Source of the DNA: Chitinispirillaceae bacterium
GTDB taxonomy: Bacteria > Fibrobacterota > Chitinivibrionia > Chitinivibrionales > Chitinispirillaceae
DNA: 39,255 nucleotides
Direction of reading: 5' to 3'
NCBI GenBank assembly: GCA_016932075.1
Contig: JAFGDP010000039.1
Coordinates: 1-39,255, forward strand
The notes under the pieces are model-generated. The model did no database searches. It was not told the DNA's origin and worked only from the letters and a program-made list of their open reading frames with translations. Positions 24,941 to 33,740 of this stretch are shown one piece after another. Position numbers and translations under genes: made by a program. How positions within the stretch are numbered: the first letter of the stretch is position 1; every line of letters begins with the position of its first letter.

Positions 24941-26461
24941 ATGGCGAAACCAAAGACCGCAATTACCCCCACCCGTGCCGAAGACTACCCTGAATGGTAC
25001 CAGCAGGTGATCAAGGCTGCGGATCTGGCCGAAAACTCGCCGGTCCGCGGCTGCATGGTGATCAAGCCGTGGGGGTACCGTCTGTGGGAAAACATCCAGC
25101 GCAACCTCGATGCAATGCTCAAGGACACCGGGCACCAGAACGCCTATTTTCCGATTTTTATCCCGAAGAGCTTTCTTGAAAAAGAGGCAAAACATGTGGA
25201 GGGATTTGCCAAGGAGTGCGCGGTAGTCACCCACCACCGTCTTGAGGCGGATGCCGACGGCACGCTCGTGCCTGCCGGGAAACTCGAGGAACCGCTCGTG
25301 GTGCGGCCGACCTCGGAGACGATCATCGGCGAGATGTTCGCCAAGTGGATCCAGTCGTACCGCGATCTACCGCTCTTGATCAACCAGTGGGCCAATATTG
25401 TCAGGTGGGAGAAGCGCACGCGGATGTTTCTGCGCACGTCGGAATTCCTGTGGCAGGAAGGCCATACGGCCCATGCCACGCAAGAAGACGCCCGGCGGGA
25501 GACAAGGGTAATTCTCGACCTGTATGCACAATTCGCCGAAGAGCATATGGCAATGCCGGTTATCAAAGGCGAAAAGTCGGCCTTGGAACGGTTTCCCGGG
25601 GCGGAGAACACCTGGAGCATCGAGGCCATGATGCAGGACCGCAAAGCGCTTCAGGCGGGCACGTCACATTTTCTGGGGCAGAACTTTGCCCGGGCCGCGA
25701 ACATCAAGTTTCTTGACATATCAGGCAAGGAGGAATTTGCCTGGACCACCTCGTGGGGCGTCTCCACGAGGCTTATCGGCGGCATCATCATGACTCATGG
25801 CGACGACGATGGCCTGGTGCTGCCGCCGCGGCTTGCGCCGGCGCACGTGGTGATCCTGCCGGTCATCCACGGCGACGAGGCGCGGTCTCAGGTCTTTGAA
25901 TACTGCGACAGGCTGGCCGCTGAACTCCGGGCCCAACCGTATAACGGCCGGAACGTGGAAGTAGTTGTTGACAAGAGTGAGGGGAGGGGCGGAGAGAAAA
26001 TGTGGGGCTGGATCAAAAAGGGCGTCCCGCTGTACTGCGAAATCGGACCGCGTGAGACGACGACCAATGCGGTGTTCGTAGGCCGGCGCGATAAAAGCCC
26101 TAAAGAGCGGTATGCCCAGTCCCGTCCCGAGTTTGTCGCCACCCTTACCGCGGTGCTGGACGGGATCCAGCAGGGCCTTTACCAGCGTGCACGCTCGTTT
26201 CGTGATACGAACATCACCCGTATCGATTCCCGCGACGATTTTTATGCCTATTTCACGCCGAAGAACGCGGAAAAGCCCGAGATCCACGGCGGCTTCGCGC
26301 TCTGCCACTGGAACGAAAAAGAAGCCGTCGAGGAACAGGTGCGCAGCGACCTCGGCGTGACGGTTCGCAGCATTCCTCTTGACGCAGAGGAGGAGGCCGG
26401 ACGATGCGTCATCACCGGCGAGCCTTCGGCGCGCCGGGTGATTTTCGGAAAGGCCTACTGA
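24941..26461 (+). CDS. proS: Prolyl-tRNA synthetase, archaeal/eukaryal type
   Basis: 506 residues. Class II core motifs are present: motif 1 around GCMVIKPWGYRLWENIQ, motif 2 around VRWEKRTRMFLRTSEFLWQEGHTAHA and motif 3 around SWGVSTRLIGGIIMTHGDDDGLVLP. The anticodon-binding domain starts near VVILPVI. The zinc-binding-like C-terminal domain ends in the hallmark tyrosine (FGKAY). The absence of the large YbaK-like editing insertion between motifs 2 and 3 assigns it to the archaeal/eukaryal type, found in a minority of bacteria. It overlaps the convergent transporter gene by 7 bp. Confidence 0.95.
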   Translation: MAKPKTAITPTRAEDYPEWYQQVIKAADLAENSPVRGCMVIKPWGYRLWENIQRNLDAMLKDTGHQNAYFPIFIPKSFLEKEAKHVEGFAKECAVVTHHRLEADADGTLVPAGKLEEPLVVRPTSETIIGEMFAKWIQSYRDLPLLINQWANIVRWEKRTRMFLRTSEFLWQEGHTAHATQEDARRETRVILDLYAQFAEEHMAMPVIKGEKSALERFPGAENTWSIEAMMQDRKALQAGTSHFLGQNFARAANIKFLDISGKEEFAWTTSWGVSTRLIGGIIMTHGDDDGLVLPPRLAPAHVVILPVIHGDEARSQVFEYCDRLAAELRAQPYNGRNVEVVVDKSEGRGGEKMWGWIKKGVPLYCEIGPRETTTNAVFVGRRDKSPKERYAQSRPEFVATLTAVLDGIQQGLYQRARSFRDTNITRIDSRDDFYAYFTPKNAEKPEIHGGFALCHWNEKEAVEEQVRSDLGVTVRSIPLDAEEEAGRCVITGEPSARRVIFGKAY

Positions 26462-28125
26462 TCGTTACGTTGTCGTCCAAGAATATAGCGGTCATACAGA
26501 AACAGCAGGATCGCGGTGCCGAGGCCGATGGCGGTAAACAGGATCCAGATCTTTGAGGGGTGGTATTTGTCCCATAAAAACTGGGTGAGCTGGGAGTGAC
26601 TCATATGCATGAGTTCTGCGGCGCGGTGTATATAGTCGTTTTGGGTGAATAATGCATTGCCCCCTTCGATGGTTGATCCAATCGCAGGAATGTCGAGGTT
26701 GCGCGCAGCCACCTCCTGCTGGAGCAGGGAGACCTTGTCGCTGAGCGCCTGGTACACGGGCCCGGACAGAAATCCGGTGAGAAAATTGCCGCCCGCCATA
26801 GGCAGAAACGAACAGCCCATATACAGCGCGGTTTTGTCCTTGGGGGCGATCCTCCCGATATACTCCGTGGTTTTGGGGGAGCTTGCCATTTCACCGAATG
26901 AAAAGATGAGAATCCCCAGGAGCACGAACCATCCGTTACCGGTTGCGAACGACAACCCGGTGCCGATGGAGCAGACGATAAGCCCGCCGATAATGGAGTT
27001 GAGCGGTTTAAACCGCATGACAAAGGTGGATACCGCCACTTGAAAAACGATGATGAAGGCGGCGTCGAGGTTGATCATCATTTCTGCCGCGACGGTTCCC
27101 TCTCTGGTGCCGTAGACTTTGGCAAGGGCCGGGGAGAGCGCGGCCAAGGCATTATAAATCACGGTCGTGTCACCCCACTGGTCAATGAAATTCGGAAGGG
27201 TATAGAAAAGCTGGTTGAAACCGGTCCAGAAGCCGACGATGATGAGCAGGAAAACGATGAACTGGGGATCCCTGAAAACACAGGTGATATTATCAAATAT
27301 TTTTTTATTGGCGTCGCCGATGGGAAGGGTGAGGACCCATGCGGAAAACGTGAAGCAGAAACGCTGGTAGGTGCGTGAAGAGAGCGCTACTGGCGTTTCG
27401 AACAGATAGATGACAAGGAACAGCAGAAAGGCCGATATGAAGAGCAGCATCGACGAGATAAAGGCATACAGGATTCGCAGGTATTCAAGAGGATTGAGGT
27501 AGCTCGCCTTTGAACCGCCGTTGGGTGAGGGGTCCTTGTAAAAAAAAGCCACCAGGAAGAAGTTAATTGAAATGGCGCAGGCGCACATGAAAAATACCCA
27601 GTCCCAGCCATAGGACGGACTGTTCCTGAGTTTGCTGGCAATAAACGGCCCGATGAATGCGCCTACGTTTACCATCATATAGAAAATGCCGAAACCAATG
27701 GAAGAGTTCTGCGCATCGGTTGTTTTGGCGATTGAGGCGGATATCACCGGTTTGAAGAGCGCGGCGCCGAGCGCGACATAGAGAAACGCGCAGAATACTG
27801 CGGGGTATGAGGTGAACTTTCCCATCATGAAATAGCCCGTGGAGAGAATGGCATAGGCGATGATAAGGACCTTTTTATAACCAAACCGGTCTGCAACCGC
27901 ACCGGTAATAAGCGGGAGCAGGTACAGGAGTGCGGTCACGGCCCCCATCATGGTGCCTTTCTGCGCTTGTGAGAAGCCGAGTGCGCCCTCGTCGGTTGAA
28001 TTGGTCAGGTACAAGGCAAGAACCGCAAACAGCCCGTACCATGCCCAGCGTTCCATTATCTCCATTGTGTTGGAGATCCAGAAGGTACGGGGAAATTTTT
28101 TTACGGCAAGGATAAACCCAGGCAT
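26455..28125 (-). CDS. POT/PTR-family proton-coupled oligopeptide transporter
   Basis: 556 residues with AAGGA eight bases before ATG. About 12-14 membrane helices span the length. The first helix has the family signature (MEIMERWAWYGLFAVLALYL with the ExxER-type motif), followed by GAVADRFGYKKVLIIAY and FKPVISASIAKTTDAQ. FSFGEMASSPKTTEYIGRIAP is a second POT-like motif. A soluble loop of about 70 residues lies before the last helix. It probably imports di- and tripeptides or related compounds with protons. It lies downstream of the Mut7-C gene on the minus strand, separated by a probable terminator. Confidence 0.85.
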   Translation of the reverse strand: MPGFILAVKKFPRTFWISNTMEIMERWAWYGLFAVLALYLTNSTDEGALGFSQAQKGTMMGAVTALLYLLPLITGAVADRFGYKKVLIIAYAILSTGYFMMGKFTSYPAVFCAFLYVALGAALFKPVISASIAKTTDAQNSSIGFGIFYMMVNVGAFIGPFIASKLRNSPSYGWDWVFFMCACAISINFFLVAFFYKDPSPNGGSKASYLNPLEYLRILYAFISSMLLFISAFLLFLVIYLFETPVALSSRTYQRFCFTFSAWVLTLPIGDANKKIFDNITCVFRDPQFIVFLLIIVGFWTGFNQLFYTLPNFIDQWGDTTVIYNALAALSPALAKVYGTREGTVAAEMMINLDAAFIIVFQVAVSTFVMRFKPLNSIIGGLIVCSIGTGLSFATGNGWFVLLGILIFSFGEMASSPKTTEYIGRIAPKDKTALYMGCSFLPMAGGNFLTGFLSGPVYQALSDKVSLLQQEVAARNLDIPAIGSTIEGGNALFTQNDYIHRAAELMHMSHSQLTQFLWDKYHPSKIWILFTAIGLGTAILLFLYDRYILGRQRNDQ

Positions 28126-28194
28126 CGACGGTCCTTATCAACGGTGTGGTTTTTTCAGGTTGAAAAGATACAACATAACCGTCGCAGAGAGGAT

Positions 28195-28247
28195 AAAAAA
28201 ACCGTGAACCGCTCTCCATTATGACCGTTGCGGGAACCGGTTTTCAC
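28195..28247 (-). terminator. Probable intrinsic terminator after the Mut7-C gene
   Basis: On the minus strand GTGAA-CCG (with two bulged A) pairs with CGGTTCAC, followed by GG and seven T (28201-28195). The upper arm overlaps the last bases of the Mut7-C stop region. It precedes the transporter promoter region. Confidence 0.45.
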
Positions 28248-28987
28248 ATCCGTTGCAGTTCGTTAGTCAATGCAACGAGGCTTCGGAAATGCGATCCTTC
28301 CCAGTACATTTTACCGCAGGTGCGGCAGCGGGTGAATTGATCGTAATACCTTTTCGTCTTTTCTTCAAGGAGATGCAGTATGGCTGTCTTGTCAGTCCTG
28401 TATAATGGACCGTTGCATACCGGGCAGATGGTGAAGGGACGGATCAGTGGTGAAAGGGAAAATCGTTTGACTACCTCGTGCGCCTGTTCGCGCCATGCAT
28501 CTGATCGTATGCAGTACCCGTACCGCAGCACTGCGTGTTTGAGGATGCCGCGATCCCGCGTCAGAACGATCCGCTGCTCTGAAACGGCCATGTCGATGAT
28601 CGTCGTATCGTTGTAGTCGATTCGATACAGCGTATCAAATCCGCATAACCGCAGCACTCTGCAGAGTTTGCCGATGTGCACATCGCCGATGAACCGGATC
28701 AAAGCAGGAAGCGGCGGGAAAAGGTGTAAAACCGGCGTATCGAACTCGAGAAGCGGGGGATATACCATGATCACATCATGGTTGCATGGGCGGTATGAGA
28801 AATCTACGGATTGATTGCGTACGAGGATGACATCGATTTCGGTATGGGGTATTCCAAGCGATTCAATGATGTCTTTTATGGTTGAAGTGCGGGGGAACTG
28901 TTTTTTAGTTGGGCCGGGTCGGTTCCTGAAGGGCAGGAATCGGGCTAAATCCCCTTGAAAAATAAGCGTTACCGTATGCCCGGTCAT
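28244..28987 (-). CDS. Mut7-C RNase-domain protein with N-terminal ubiquitin-like domain
   Basis: 247 residues. Residues 1-85 look like the beta-grasp ubiquitin-like domain typical of bacterial Mut7-C proteins. Residues 95-185 are the PIN-like Mut7-C nuclease fold, with acidic positions in FIGDVHIGKLCRVLRLCGFDT and YNDTTIID, and RIVLTRDRGI. A zinc ribbon follows with C188, C191, C221 and C224 (CPVCNGPLYR and CRTCGKMYWEG). Such proteins are predicted RNases or RNA-processing factors; targets are unknown. No ribosome binding site lies before the ATG, and a promoter-like element sits so close upstream that the mRNA may be leaderless. Confidence 0.9.
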   Translation of the reverse strand: MTGHTVTLIFQGDLARFLPFRNRPGPTKKQFPRTSTIKDIIESLGIPHTEIDVILVRNQSVDFSYRPCNHDVIMVYPPLLEFDTPVLHLFPPLPALIRFIGDVHIGKLCRVLRLCGFDTLYRIDYNDTTIIDMAVSEQRIVLTRDRGILKHAVLRYGYCIRSDAWREQAHEVVKRFSLSPLIRPFTICPVCNGPLYRTDKTAILHLLEEKTKRYYDQFTRCRTCGKMYWEGSHFRSLVALTNELQRM

Positions 28988-28995
28988 AACGGTTT

Positions 28996-29024
28996 AAAAT
29001 ACAAAGACCAAAAACCGGAAGCAA
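28996..29024 (-). promoter_or_regulatory. Candidate promoter of the Mut7-C gene, possibly leaderless
   Basis: On the minus strand TTGCTT (29024-29019) is followed after 17 bp by TATTTT (29001-28996). Only eight bases lie between the -10 box and the ATG at 28987, so transcription would start at or next to the start codon. The -35 box overlaps the T-run of the upstream gene's terminator. Confidence 0.45.
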
Positions 29025-29060
29025 AAAAACAGCTTTTCAGGCGAACATATCCCGAAGCTG
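29023..29060 (-). terminator. Intrinsic terminator after the UPF0301 gene
   Basis: On the minus strand CAGCTT (29060-29055) pairs with AAGCTG (29035-29030), followed directly by seven T (29029-29023). The long loop can shorten by further pairing. It lies 24 bp after the UPF0301 stop codon. Confidence 0.65.
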
Positions 29061-29083
29061 ATCCGGCGATACAACACGAAATA

Positions 29084-29701
29084 CTATCGTAACGTGATAG
29101 AGCCGAGAAACGAAGCGATACTGTTAGTTTTGGGAGAAAGTGTTTTTTCCGCGTTCAGGAGAAGCGTTTCAACATCGACGCGATATACCTCCCACGCGCC
29201 CGCCTCAATTTCATGTTCAAGCTGACCAGGAGCCCATCCTGAATATCCGAGGAAAAGTCGCGCGGTCCGGCTCTCGAGAGCCAGCATTTGCTCCACGCTC
29301 TGCCATTTACCGCCCAGGTATACCCGCGGTGCGACTTGGAACGATTCCGGCTGTGGCTCATTGGTGATCTGCAGTACCTGCAGCTCGTCCTGCGCCACCG
29401 GACCGCCGATACCGATCTCACGGCGAGCATCCATTCCACTGACACCGTCAAAGATCTCGGAGAGCGGCATGTGCGAAGGCCGGTTGAGCACCAGGCCGTA
29501 GGCGCCGCCTTCGCGTGCATAGATGCAGATAAGCACTACGGAGGCGGTGAAATTCGGGTCCTGCAATGCATCGTGTGCCATGAGCACGGCGCCGTTACCC
29601 AGGCGTTCCAGGCGCTTTTGCAGGCCGGGATCAAGCGTTTTTTCAGGACGGGCGGCTTCCATTTTCAGGTAAAATAGGTTATCGCAGGGTGTCTGTTCCA
29701 T
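29084..29701 (-). CDS. UPF0301/AlgH (YqgE) family protein
   Basis: 205 residues from the ATG at 29701; the ATG at 29662 would give 192 residues, nearer the usual ~190, and neither has a clear ribosome binding site. Family motifs are LMAHDALQDPNFTASVVLIC, GAYGLVLNRPSHMPLSE, GGPVAQDELQVL and ARLFLGYSGWAPGQLEHEIEAGAW. AlgH was first linked to alginate regulation in Pseudomonas, but the molecular role is unknown. It is divergent from the M24 peptidase gene; its 5' end lies 13 bp from that gene's -35 box. Confidence 0.9.
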   Translation of the reverse strand: MEQTPCDNLFYLKMEAARPEKTLDPGLQKRLERLGNGAVLMAHDALQDPNFTASVVLICIYAREGGAYGLVLNRPSHMPLSEIFDGVSGMDARREIGIGGPVAQDELQVLQITNEPQPESFQVAPRVYLGGKWQSVEQMLALESRTARLFLGYSGWAPGQLEHEIEAGAWEVYRVDVETLLLNAEKTLSPKTNSIASFLGSITLR

Positions 29702-29713
29702 TGCTGCTGTGCG

Positions 29714-29743
29714 TTGACAGTGTTGCAGCCTGCCACCTATTTT
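29714..29743 (+). promoter_or_regulatory. Sigma-70-type promoter of the M24 peptidase gene
   Basis: A perfect TTGACA at 29714-29719 is followed after 18 bp by TATTTT at 29738-29743. The ATG at 29785 then lies about 35 bp downstream of the expected start site. Confidence 0.6.
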
Positions 29744-29784
29744 TAATATCATTTTATTGCATCTGGCCAAGAGAAGAGGCGCCT

Positions 29785-30966
29785 ATGTTGATCAAAGAAA
29801 AGGTTCGGCAGGCCGTTCGGCTACTGCAGGAGTTCGAGGTAGAGTGCTGGATAACCTTTACAAGGGAAAGCAGCATCAACGGCGATCCCATTCTTCCATT
29901 CCTTATTCCCTCGCATGTCACCTGGCTGTCGGCGTTTATCATAAGCGCGGATGGCCGGACCCACGCGATCGTGGGGCGATACGATGTCGCCACCATCGAG
30001 GAAACCGGCGCGTTTGACAAGGTGACCGGATACCTTACCAGTTTCAGGGAGCCATTTCTTGAATACATGAAAAAACTGGAGCCGAAGCGCATCGCGGTCA
30101 ATTTTTCGGCGGGAAGTGAGATTTGCGACGGGCTGACCCACGGCATGTATCTCACTCTCGCGAAGCTCCTTTCGGAGATCGCCATGGCGGATCGTCTGGT
30201 GTCGGCGGAACGGATCGTGTCTGCGCTCAGGGAACGCAAATCGGCCATGGAAATAGCCGCGATGAAGAAGGCGATCGCCGCAACCGAGGAGATTTTTGCC
30301 AAGGTGGCTTCTCATATCCGGCCCGGCATGACCGAGCAGAAGATCGCCGGATTCATGCTGGCGGAAGTCGACCGGTTAAAACTTAAGTGTGCCTGGGATC
30401 GGGCGACCTGCCCTGCCGTGTTTTCAGGCCCGGATACGGCTGAAGCGCATTATTCTCCAACGAGCCGGGTGGTGATGCGAGGTCAGGTGCTTAACATGGA
30501 TTTCGGCATTAACATAGACGGCTACTGCTCTGACATGCAACGGAGTTTCTATATCATGCAGGAGGGTGAAGACGAGCCGCCCCACGCGGTGGCAAGGGCA
30601 TTCGACGACATCGTCACCAGTATGGAGGAGGCGCGAAAATTCATGCGGCCGGGGGTACAGGGAATCTCGGTCGATGCTGCCGCCCGGACGTTCCTCACCC
30701 GTGCCGGGTATGAGGAATTCCCGCACGCACTTGGTCACCAGGTCGGCAGGTTCGCCCATGACGGTACCGCGCTCCTTGGTCCTGCGTGGGACAAATACGG
30801 CCAGCGTCCGTACAAGCCTCTTGAGGAGAACATGGTATTCGCCGTTGAACCGCGGGCCGCGGTCCCGGACCGCGGTACCATGACCGTTGAGGACATGGCG
30901 ATCGTCACGGCCGGCGGCGCGCAGTGGCTTTCCAACCGGCAAAATGAGCTTCTGCTAATCCGCTGA
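29785..30966 (+). CDS. M24 family metallopeptidase (Xaa-Pro aminopeptidase-like)
   Basis: 393 residues from the ATG at 29785, with GAAGAGG upstream. An N-terminal creatinase-like domain (about 1-165) is followed by the pita-bread peptidase fold. All five metal ligands are visible: D239 in MDFGINIDGY, D250 in CSDMQR, H318 in HALGHQVGRF, E355 in VEPRAAV and E369 in TVEDM. It should remove N-terminal residues from peptides, usually ahead of proline, in the cytoplasm with Mn or Co. The transporter at 26455 could supply peptide substrates, but the genes are not linked in one operon. Confidence 0.92.
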   Translation: MLIKEKVRQAVRLLQEFEVECWITFTRESSINGDPILPFLIPSHVTWLSAFIISADGRTHAIVGRYDVATIEETGAFDKVTGYLTSFREPFLEYMKKLEPKRIAVNFSAGSEICDGLTHGMYLTLAKLLSEIAMADRLVSAERIVSALRERKSAMEIAAMKKAIAATEEIFAKVASHIRPGMTEQKIAGFMLAEVDRLKLKCAWDRATCPAVFSGPDTAEAHYSPTSRVVMRGQVLNMDFGINIDGYCSDMQRSFYIMQEGEDEPPHAVARAFDDIVTSMEEARKFMRPGVQGISVDAAARTFLTRAGYEEFPHALGHQVGRFAHDGTALLGPAWDKYGQRPYKPLEENMVFAVEPRAAVPDRGTMTVEDMAIVTAGGAQWLSNRQNELLLIR

Positions 30967-31310
30967 AAACCAGGGCGTTCCATTGCGCGCCTGCCTTTTT
31001 CCAACTGATGAAGCTGTCGGAAGGGGATTTTCAGGTTTTTCCGGCAGCATCCTTTCCGGAGCGGACCATCCATATGCCGGTCATGTCTCTTCTCCTTGAA
31101 GGCGCGCGGCTCGTTGACGAATCGACACGAGACCGCCACGCCGATGACCATCAGCCGCACGGTCCGGCAGCCACGTAAGCTCCGCAGCAAAGGCTTCCAC
31201 AGTTTTCTTGCAGAAAACGCTTTTTTCCACCCGGAAAAGCAAACCGCCGTATCGTGCAGTACCTTTAAAGGGAAACGTACCGGACCCACCCTGATCATGA
31301 GGGGCCTGCT
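30967..31310. other. 344-bp intergenic region with a 10-bp hairpin, no gene
   Basis: GCTGTCGGAA at 31013-31022 pairs with TTCCGGCAGC at 31039-31048 (one G-U wobble, 16-base loop), followed only by ATCCTTT, so it is a weak terminator candidate for the peptidase gene. A smaller hairpin with TTTTT after it lies near 30971-31000. The remaining sequence up to 31310 probably holds the promoter of the receptor gene; the short frames in it show no family motif. Confidence 0.5.
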
Positions 31311-33710
31311 ATGCGGTTGATCGCTCCGCTGTTGATCGGAGCGTGCGCCTTCGGCGCACGAGCGTTTCAGCTTCCGGCGGATAAGACGGTGTACCGTTGG
31401 CCTGATTCCCTGCGGCAACCGGTCGCGCATGACGGCCGCATTTTGAAGAGGTTCGACAGCGCCGCCGATGCGCGCGAAACATACCGTAATGACCGTTCGT
31501 GTATTCCGGCCACGGTACCATCGTTATTGATGGATCCCCCCGACAGCAATGCCTCAGCAGCTGGTCCCCGGCATGCTGCTGCAACCGCCACCGGGCCCGC
31601 TGAGCCGGACAGCGCCGTATACGAGCTTCCACGCATGGTAGTGTATGCCCCGGTCGCGCAGCCGTCCGAACGGCAGTATGTCCAATCCTCGGTGCGGTTT
31701 ACCGCGGATGACATGAAAAGAAAGGCGGGCACGGTCGAGGACGTGAGCCGCTACATCGGCACGCTCCCGTCGGTCGTATCGTCCATCGGAGAGGGGTATG
31801 ACAACACGCTCTTCATTCGCGGCGGCCGCCCGTCAGAAGTGATCTTCTGCGTGGACGGGATCGAGATGGAGAACATCAATCACTTTTCAAAAGCGAATGG
31901 TTGCGGCGGCCCGATCAGTTTTATCAGCAGCGAAAACGTGAAGGAGGTGACCTGTCATGCGGGCGCCATGCCGGTCTCCGCCCCGCCGCGGCTTTCGTCC
32001 GTGATCGACATCCGCACGAACAACGGTCCGCTGTACCGGACCCGCGGCACGGTCGGCTGTAAATTGACCGGCGGCATGTTTTCCTTTGAAGGGCCTTTGA
32101 AGGCCGGCGGCAGTTCCTACGGCCTTTCCGGCAGGTATGCCGATTTTTCCGCACTGAGTTTTTATGTGGAGGGGACCGGCATTCCAAAGGTCGGCGACTT
32201 GTTCGGCAAGGTATTTTCGCTGGTGAATGATGCCGTGGATATAGCGGTTACCGGCCTGCTCTCGTGGAGCAGCTACGCGTTCTCCTACCCGATGGTCATG
32301 GCCGATGACCGCAAGGGGATGTTTGAAAACCGGATAAACGAGCACGAATCCGTGCTTCAGGGCGGCGCGGGTGTTACGCTGCGCTCGCTGCACAATGACC
32401 ATGTCCACGAGGCACGGCTGGCCGTCTCCTTCCGGGACGGTCTGCAGCACGACAGCCTGGATGATTTGAGCGATGCTTTTTTTCTAAACCGTTACGCGGC
32501 CAATCCGGTCCGGATGGAGAGGGATCAAAGGATCAGGGCGCAGTTCAACACGGAATCGAAGCTGCGGCTTGCTGACCGCCATTCGCTGCTCTTCGGGGTG
32601 AGGGTGGGGGCCAACCGGTATGTGTTTCACCAGAGGGACCAGTCGCGCTATGAGGGTGAATGCATCGTGTGCCGGGAGGACAAACCGGATACCGTTCCGG
32701 TAAAGAAGGACCCGATGGAGAAGCAAACCGTTTTGTATGGTGTTGAACCGGGAGCCTTCCTTGCCGTTGCCTCTGCGTGGCACCTCATTTCGACCGAGAT
32801 CGGTATGCGGGCGGATTACTATGATCTGCTTGGCTGCAGCGCGCTGTCACCCAGGTTTTCATGCACGGTGCGTCCCCCAAGCGTCGGCGCGTTTTCAGCG
32901 CATTGCGGGCTTTACCACCAGTTCCCCGTTGAAATGCCGTCGCTTTTGTTTGCCTGCCTGCCCCAGAATAGTCCTGCAGATTCGCTCAGGTCTCTTGAAC
33001 GTGCATTGCTCAGTCAGGTGGAGCCGCAGCGATGCTGGCAGGCATCGATCGGGTATGACAAGTTTCTCTGGAGACAAAACGAGGTGCGGATCGAAACCTG
33101 GTATAAATGGTATGACCGGGAATACGATTTCATCGCGCCAGAAGCCCAGGACATTCTTTTTCTGGACGAAACCGGTGCGCTCCGGCTGCGCAATCAGGAT
33201 GGACGCAGGCGCGCCTATGGACTGGAAGCGTCGATCAGGTGCCGGGAGGCGCAACGGTTTTTCTATGCCTTGGGAGCATCGCTCTTCGACGTGAAGAACC
33301 GTTACCGGGATGCGGCATGGAGAAACGACTGGACCAACGTACGGTACACCTACGCGCTGTCTGCAGGCGCACAGTTATGGGGTGGCCATCAGGTTTCGCT
33401 TTCCCTGCAGGGGACCGGCGGCAGGCCGTTCTGCCCGGAAAGAATTGCCCTCGATTGCATCGGCAGGAAAACGGCGATTTACGACAACACCGTGCCCTAT
33501 TTTTCCCGCCGCCTCGACCGGCTTGTCGCAGCCAACGCGCGGTATTGTTTTTCCGGGAGGATCAGCCGCCTGCGGGCCGAGTTGTTCATGGAGCTTCTCA
33601 ACGCGCTCGATTACACGCCGACGCTTGAGTATAAATGGAACGGCGAACGTTTCATCGAGGTCAAGCCGTTCAAGATTACGCCGATAGCGGGATGCACATT
33701 CAATTGGTAG
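31311..33710 (+). CDS. TonB-dependent receptor-like outer-membrane protein
   Basis: 799 residues from the ATG at 31311, with GAGGGG upstream. A signal peptide (MRLIAPLLIGACAFGARAF) is followed by a roughly 80-residue Ala/Pro-rich segment with no recognisable domain. The plug domain begins near PRMVVYAPVAQPSERQYVQS and includes VEDVSRYIGTLPSVVSSIGEGYDNTLFIRGGRPSEVIFCVDGIEME. The rest is a barrel of alternating strands ending in ITPIAGCTFNW, with a terminal aromatic residue. Inner-membrane TonB/ExbBD energy would drive uptake; the ligand is not predictable. There is no SusD partner next to it, so it is not a standard SusCD pair. No N-terminal carboxypeptidase-like domain is seen. Confidence 0.8.
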   Translation: MRLIAPLLIGACAFGARAFQLPADKTVYRWPDSLRQPVAHDGRILKRFDSAADARETYRNDRSCIPATVPSLLMDPPDSNASAAGPRHAAATATGPAEPDSAVYELPRMVVYAPVAQPSERQYVQSSVRFTADDMKRKAGTVEDVSRYIGTLPSVVSSIGEGYDNTLFIRGGRPSEVIFCVDGIEMENINHFSKANGCGGPISFISSENVKEVTCHAGAMPVSAPPRLSSVIDIRTNNGPLYRTRGTVGCKLTGGMFSFEGPLKAGGSSYGLSGRYADFSALSFYVEGTGIPKVGDLFGKVFSLVNDAVDIAVTGLLSWSSYAFSYPMVMADDRKGMFENRINEHESVLQGGAGVTLRSLHNDHVHEARLAVSFRDGLQHDSLDDLSDAFFLNRYAANPVRMERDQRIRAQFNTESKLRLADRHSLLFGVRVGANRYVFHQRDQSRYEGECIVCREDKPDTVPVKKDPMEKQTVLYGVEPGAFLAVASAWHLISTEIGMRADYYDLLGCSALSPRFSCTVRPPSVGAFSAHCGLYHQFPVEMPSLLFACLPQNSPADSLRSLERALLSQVEPQRCWQASIGYDKFLWRQNEVRIETWYKWYDREYDFIAPEAQDILFLDETGALRLRNQDGRRRAYGLEASIRCREAQRFFYALGASLFDVKNRYRDAAWRNDWTNVRYTYALSAGAQLWGGHQVSLSLQGTGGRPFCPERIALDCIGRKTAIYDNTVPYFSRRLDRLVAANARYCFSGRISRLRAELFMELLNALDYTPTLEYKWNGERFIEVKPFKITPIAGCTFNW

Positions 33711-33740
33711 GGCAACGGTTAGCGGCGCTCGGCGTTCTCG

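Noticed and set aside
31096..31320. 74-codon frame upstream of the TonB-dependent receptor gene
   Set aside because: It is Arg/Thr-rich without motif, and it overlaps the receptor start and likely promoter region.
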